Assembly (NCBI GenBank): GCA_002841885.1
Contig: PHBE01000005.1
Span: forward strand, 62,001 to 126,000
Reading direction: 5' to 3'
DNA length: 64,000 nucleotides
Source of the DNA: Deltaproteobacteria bacterium HGW-Deltaproteobacteria-18
Lineage (GTDB): Bacteria > Desulfobacterota > Desulfovibrionia > Desulfovibrionales > Desulfomicrobiaceae
How positions within the stretch are numbered: position 1 is the stretch's first letter; every line of letters begins with the position of its first letter. Below, piece by piece: positions 61,695-64,000 of this stretch. A program made the position numbers and the translations under genes. The notes beneath the pieces were generated by a model. That model worked only from the letters and a program-made list of their open reading frames with translations. It made no database searches and was not told the DNA's origin.

Positions 61695-63686
61695 CTAGAC
61701 AGGGATGATCTGGTAGTAATGTTTCTTGAAGATCTCGGTTTCGCCAGTGGCCGGGTCGAACTTGGAGTTAACAAAGCACTTCCACTTGGCATCGTCCAGA
61801 CCCATGAAGTCTGCGCGATAGTAGAAACCGGGGTAACGGCTTTCCTGACGGAAACGAATGTGCTGCATGTGCAGACGAACGGTCCACAGTCTGTGATACT
61901 GCTCCCAGCAACGAAGCAATTCGTGCAGGTCGCGAGCCGCCAGTTTCTTGGAGTCTTCTTCCAGCATGTCGAGCAGAGCAAAGCCTGTGTCGAGCAGTCT
62001 GTCGGAAGTGGTATACAGGGTAGCGCAACCTCCGCCGTATTCATCGGTGCACTTGATGAGGCGCATCATGAAGTTGTTGGGGGAGATGTAGTTCGGGTTG
62101 ACTACCGGGTCAGTGGAAGCGCCCTTGAACTGCTCGTAGGTGTACCAAGGCTCGTAGATTTCCTTCTTCAGATCTGCAGCGGAAACAGCCAGCGTGGGCT
62201 TGAAATCCTTGTGATCCACAACCCAACGGACCATCTGCTTACCAACGATGCGGCCTTCAGCGTGAGAACCGGAGGAGAACTTATGGCCGGAAGCGCCAAC
62301 GCCGTCAGCACAAGTCCACAGACCGTTTACGGTGGTCATGCGGTTGTACACCTTGCCGTTGTCAGCCTTGACCTTGTACTCTTCGGGAACCCAAGGCTCG
62401 TTCGGACCGGAAACCCAGATACCGCAGCAACCGGAATGCGAACCGAGCAGGTAAGGCTCAGTGGGCATGATTTCGGAACCGCGCTCTTCGGGCTTGATGT
62501 TCATGGCGGCCCAGAGGTTGGCCTGACCAACGCACATATCCAGGAAGTCTTCCCAAGCTTCGGACTCAAGATGCTTCTGCTCGGCCTTGGACAGATCCTT
62601 GAAGGTGGTCTGCAGGGCGGTGGCGGTGTCCATGTAGATGGGGCCGCGACCTTCGCGCATTTCGCGAAGCATCATGTGGTTGCGCAGACAGGTCGGAATG
62701 ATGTGACCCTTGGCGTAACCGCGATCTTCGTAAGGCTTCAGCATGGCGCGGTTGGTGACACAGTAGTCTTCACCCTTGGCGTTGGTGGCTTTGGCCTTGA
62801 AAAGCAGGAACCATGCGCCGACCGGACCGTAACCGTCTTTGAAACGGGCAGGTACGAAGCGGTTTTCCATCATGGTCATTTCAGCGCCAACCTGAGCACA
62901 CATGGTGTAGGTGGAACCAGCATTCCATACGGGGTACCATGCGCGACCAAGGCCTTCACCAGTGGAGCGGGGACGGTAAACGTTGACAGCGCCGCCGCAT
63001 GCAACGGACATGGCGTTGGCTTTGATGACGTACACTTTGTTTTCGCGAACCGAGAAACCGACAGCACCGGCGATACGGTTGGGCGTATTGGCGTCAAGCA
63101 GCAGCTTAACGATGAAAATACGCTCCAAGTAACGATCGGAACCAAGGGCGTTCTTTGCGGCTTCAGCAACGATGACCTTGTAGGACTCACCGTTGATCAT
63201 GATCTGCCAACGGCCGGAACGGACAGGGGCCGCGCCGGTGCGCAGGGACATGCCCTCTTTCTTGGCCTGAGCGCCGTCCAGGTTCTTGCCGTCTTTCTTG
63301 ACCCAGCAAGGCAGGCCCCATTCTTCGAACAGATGAACGGAGTCATCCACGTGGCGGCCAAGATCGTAGATCAAGTCTTCGCGAACAATACCCATGAGGT
63401 CGGTGCGGACCATGCGGACATAGTCGTCGACATCATTTTCGCCGATATAAGTGTTGATGGCGGAAAGACCCTGAGCAACCGCGCCGCCGCGATCGACAGC
63501 AGCCTTGTCAACCATGAGAATCTTGATGTCGCCGCCAACTTTGTCGGCCCAGCGCACTGCCTCAAAGGCAGTTCCGCAGTTACCCATACCACCACCGACC
63601 ATAAGAATGTCGGTATCAATCTCAACGAGTTCGGGCTCTGCGCAGGCAAGGCCCTTGATCACGTCTTTAACAGGAATCTGAGGCAT
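61695..63686 (-). CDS. aprA: Adenylylsulfate reductase alpha subunit
   Basis: A 663-residue FAD enzyme that reduces adenylylsulfate to sulfite and AMP, with AprB, in the cytoplasm. The FAD motif ILMVGGGMGNCGTAFEAVRWA is near residues 27-46 (in parts: ILMVGGGMGNCGTAF). GAVGFSVRENKVYV, a family block, is near 207, and SGCCGIWVSGPNEPW near 410. Start at ATG 63686 has an AGGAGG SD. It follows aprB by 38 bases and is followed by a strong terminator-like hairpin before qmoA. Confidence 0.98.
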   Translation of the reverse strand: MPQIPVKDVIKGLACAEPELVEIDTDILMVGGGMGNCGTAFEAVRWADKVGGDIKILMVDKAAVDRGGAVAQGLSAINTYIGENDVDDYVRMVRTDLMGIVREDLIYDLGRHVDDSVHLFEEWGLPCWVKKDGKNLDGAQAKKEGMSLRTGAAPVRSGRWQIMINGESYKVIVAEAAKNALGSDRYLERIFIVKLLLDANTPNRIAGAVGFSVRENKVYVIKANAMSVACGGAVNVYRPRSTGEGLGRAWYPVWNAGSTYTMCAQVGAEMTMMENRFVPARFKDGYGPVGAWFLLFKAKATNAKGEDYCVTNRAMLKPYEDRGYAKGHIIPTCLRNHMMLREMREGRGPIYMDTATALQTTFKDLSKAEQKHLESEAWEDFLDMCVGQANLWAAMNIKPEERGSEIMPTEPYLLGSHSGCCGIWVSGPNEPWVPEEYKVKADNGKVYNRMTTVNGLWTCADGVGASGHKFSSGSHAEGRIVGKQMVRWVVDHKDFKPTLAVSAADLKKEIYEPWYTYEQFKGASTDPVVNPNYISPNNFMMRLIKCTDEYGGGCATLYTTSDRLLDTGFALLDMLEEDSKKLAARDLHELLRCWEQYHRLWTVRLHMQHIRFRQESRYPGFYYRADFMGLDDAKWKCFVNSKFDPATGETEIFKKHYYQIIPV

Positions 63687-63724
63687 ATGTTCCTCCTGAA
63701 ATTTCTTTCGTTTAAAGCGCCGAA

Positions 63725-64000
63725 TTAGGCGACGGCCGACTTGAAGGTGACCTTCAGGTCTGCTTCACCGATTTCAATCTTCTGGCCAAGAGCTTCTTTG
63801 GGTGTGGCCAAAGCGGTCTCAGTGAACAGAAGTTCATCTTCCAGGTTCCCGGCCTCAGGCTTGCCTTCGAAGGGCTTGATGGAACCTTCCACAGTGGTGC
63901 GGATGGGGAACTTGAAGCGCTTTACTTCGCCATTGCGGAACTGAACGGTCCACATGATGTCTTCTGCACCGCGCAGCGGGATGCAGGTACCGCCCATGGG
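63725..64000 (-). CDS. aprB: Adenylylsulfate reductase beta subunit, C-terminal part
   Basis: The last 91 residues of AprB; the start and the iron-sulfur cluster part lie outside the window. The visible end has GAEDIMWTVQFRNGEVKRFKFPIRTT and GKPEAGNLEDELLFTE-type sequence, the tail that wraps around AprA. AprB passes electrons from the Qmo complex to the AprA flavin. It precedes aprA in the operon. Confidence 0.92.
   Translation of the reverse strand, partial: PMGGTCIPLRGAEDIMWTVQFRNGEVKRFKFPIRTTVEGSIKPFEGKPEAGNLEDELLFTETALATPKEALGQKIEIGEADLKVTFKSAVA

Overview
The window reads as chromosomal core DNA of a GC-rich, Gram-negative sulfate-reducing bacterium of the Desulfovibrionales (Desulfomicrobium-like; the genus is an inference). 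The clearest evidence is the right end. There aprB-aprA-qmoA-qmoB-qmoC and a sixth gene of qmoD type lie on the minus strand in the order known from Desulfovibrio. NikR, a lipoprotein, KdsD, PBP1A and TrmFO fit the same assignment. I see no rRNA, tRNA, CRISPR array, insertion sequence or prophage.

Layout. 1-2.6 kb (minus): GDP-fucose synthesis (fcl, gmd) and a degenerate HTH/nucleotidyltransferase-like protein. 2.7-7.8 kb: a secreted ComEA-like protein, a U32 peptidase-family protein, a pseudo-receiver/TPR protein with a 67-residue partner, a pseudouridine synthase and a lipoprotein. 7.9-15.6 kb: a P-type ATPase, trmFO, a GH57 glycosidase and an RdgC that appears to be split over two overlapping genes. 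15.7-24 kb: an RHH-PilZ protein, then a plus-strand run holding a BMP-type purine ABC transporter with gpt inside it, a methyltransferase, nikR, folE2 and an orphan flagellar-rod-like gene. 24-31 kb: hslO and sfsA (minus), then a receiver-less sigma-54 activator with a variant GAFTGA loop, a 1083-residue TPR protein and a MEMO-family protein. 31-46 kb: mainly housekeeping genes on the minus strand (folD, eno, coaX, an M24 peptidase, a gate-domain membrane protein, PBP1A, a YkgJ-type protein, kdsD, purF, carB), interrupted by Trm112-like and TatD genes on plus. 46.8-55.3 kb (plus): lrp, putA and livKHMGF, an amino-acid uptake and oxidation module. 55.4-64 kb (minus): an EVE-domain protein and the apr-qmo sulfate-reduction operon.

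How the genes work together. AprBA reduces adenylylsulfate to sulfite, and QmoABC links it to the menaquinone pool. The BMP transporter with Gpt makes a purine import and salvage unit. Lrp, PutA and Liv look like one regulated proline and branched-chain amino-acid unit. Two A/T palindromes of the same core sit in the promoter regions of the Lrp/PutA and Liv halves.

The most interesting unexplained signals are: a 66-nt inverted repeat between aprA and qmoA whose imperfections become G-U wobbles only in the operon mRNA; the split RdgC; a ribbon-helix-helix/PilZ fusion; a degenerate receiver fused to TPRs; and the GAFTHA variant in the sigma-54 activator. I did not find a clear new multi-gene defence or mobile system.
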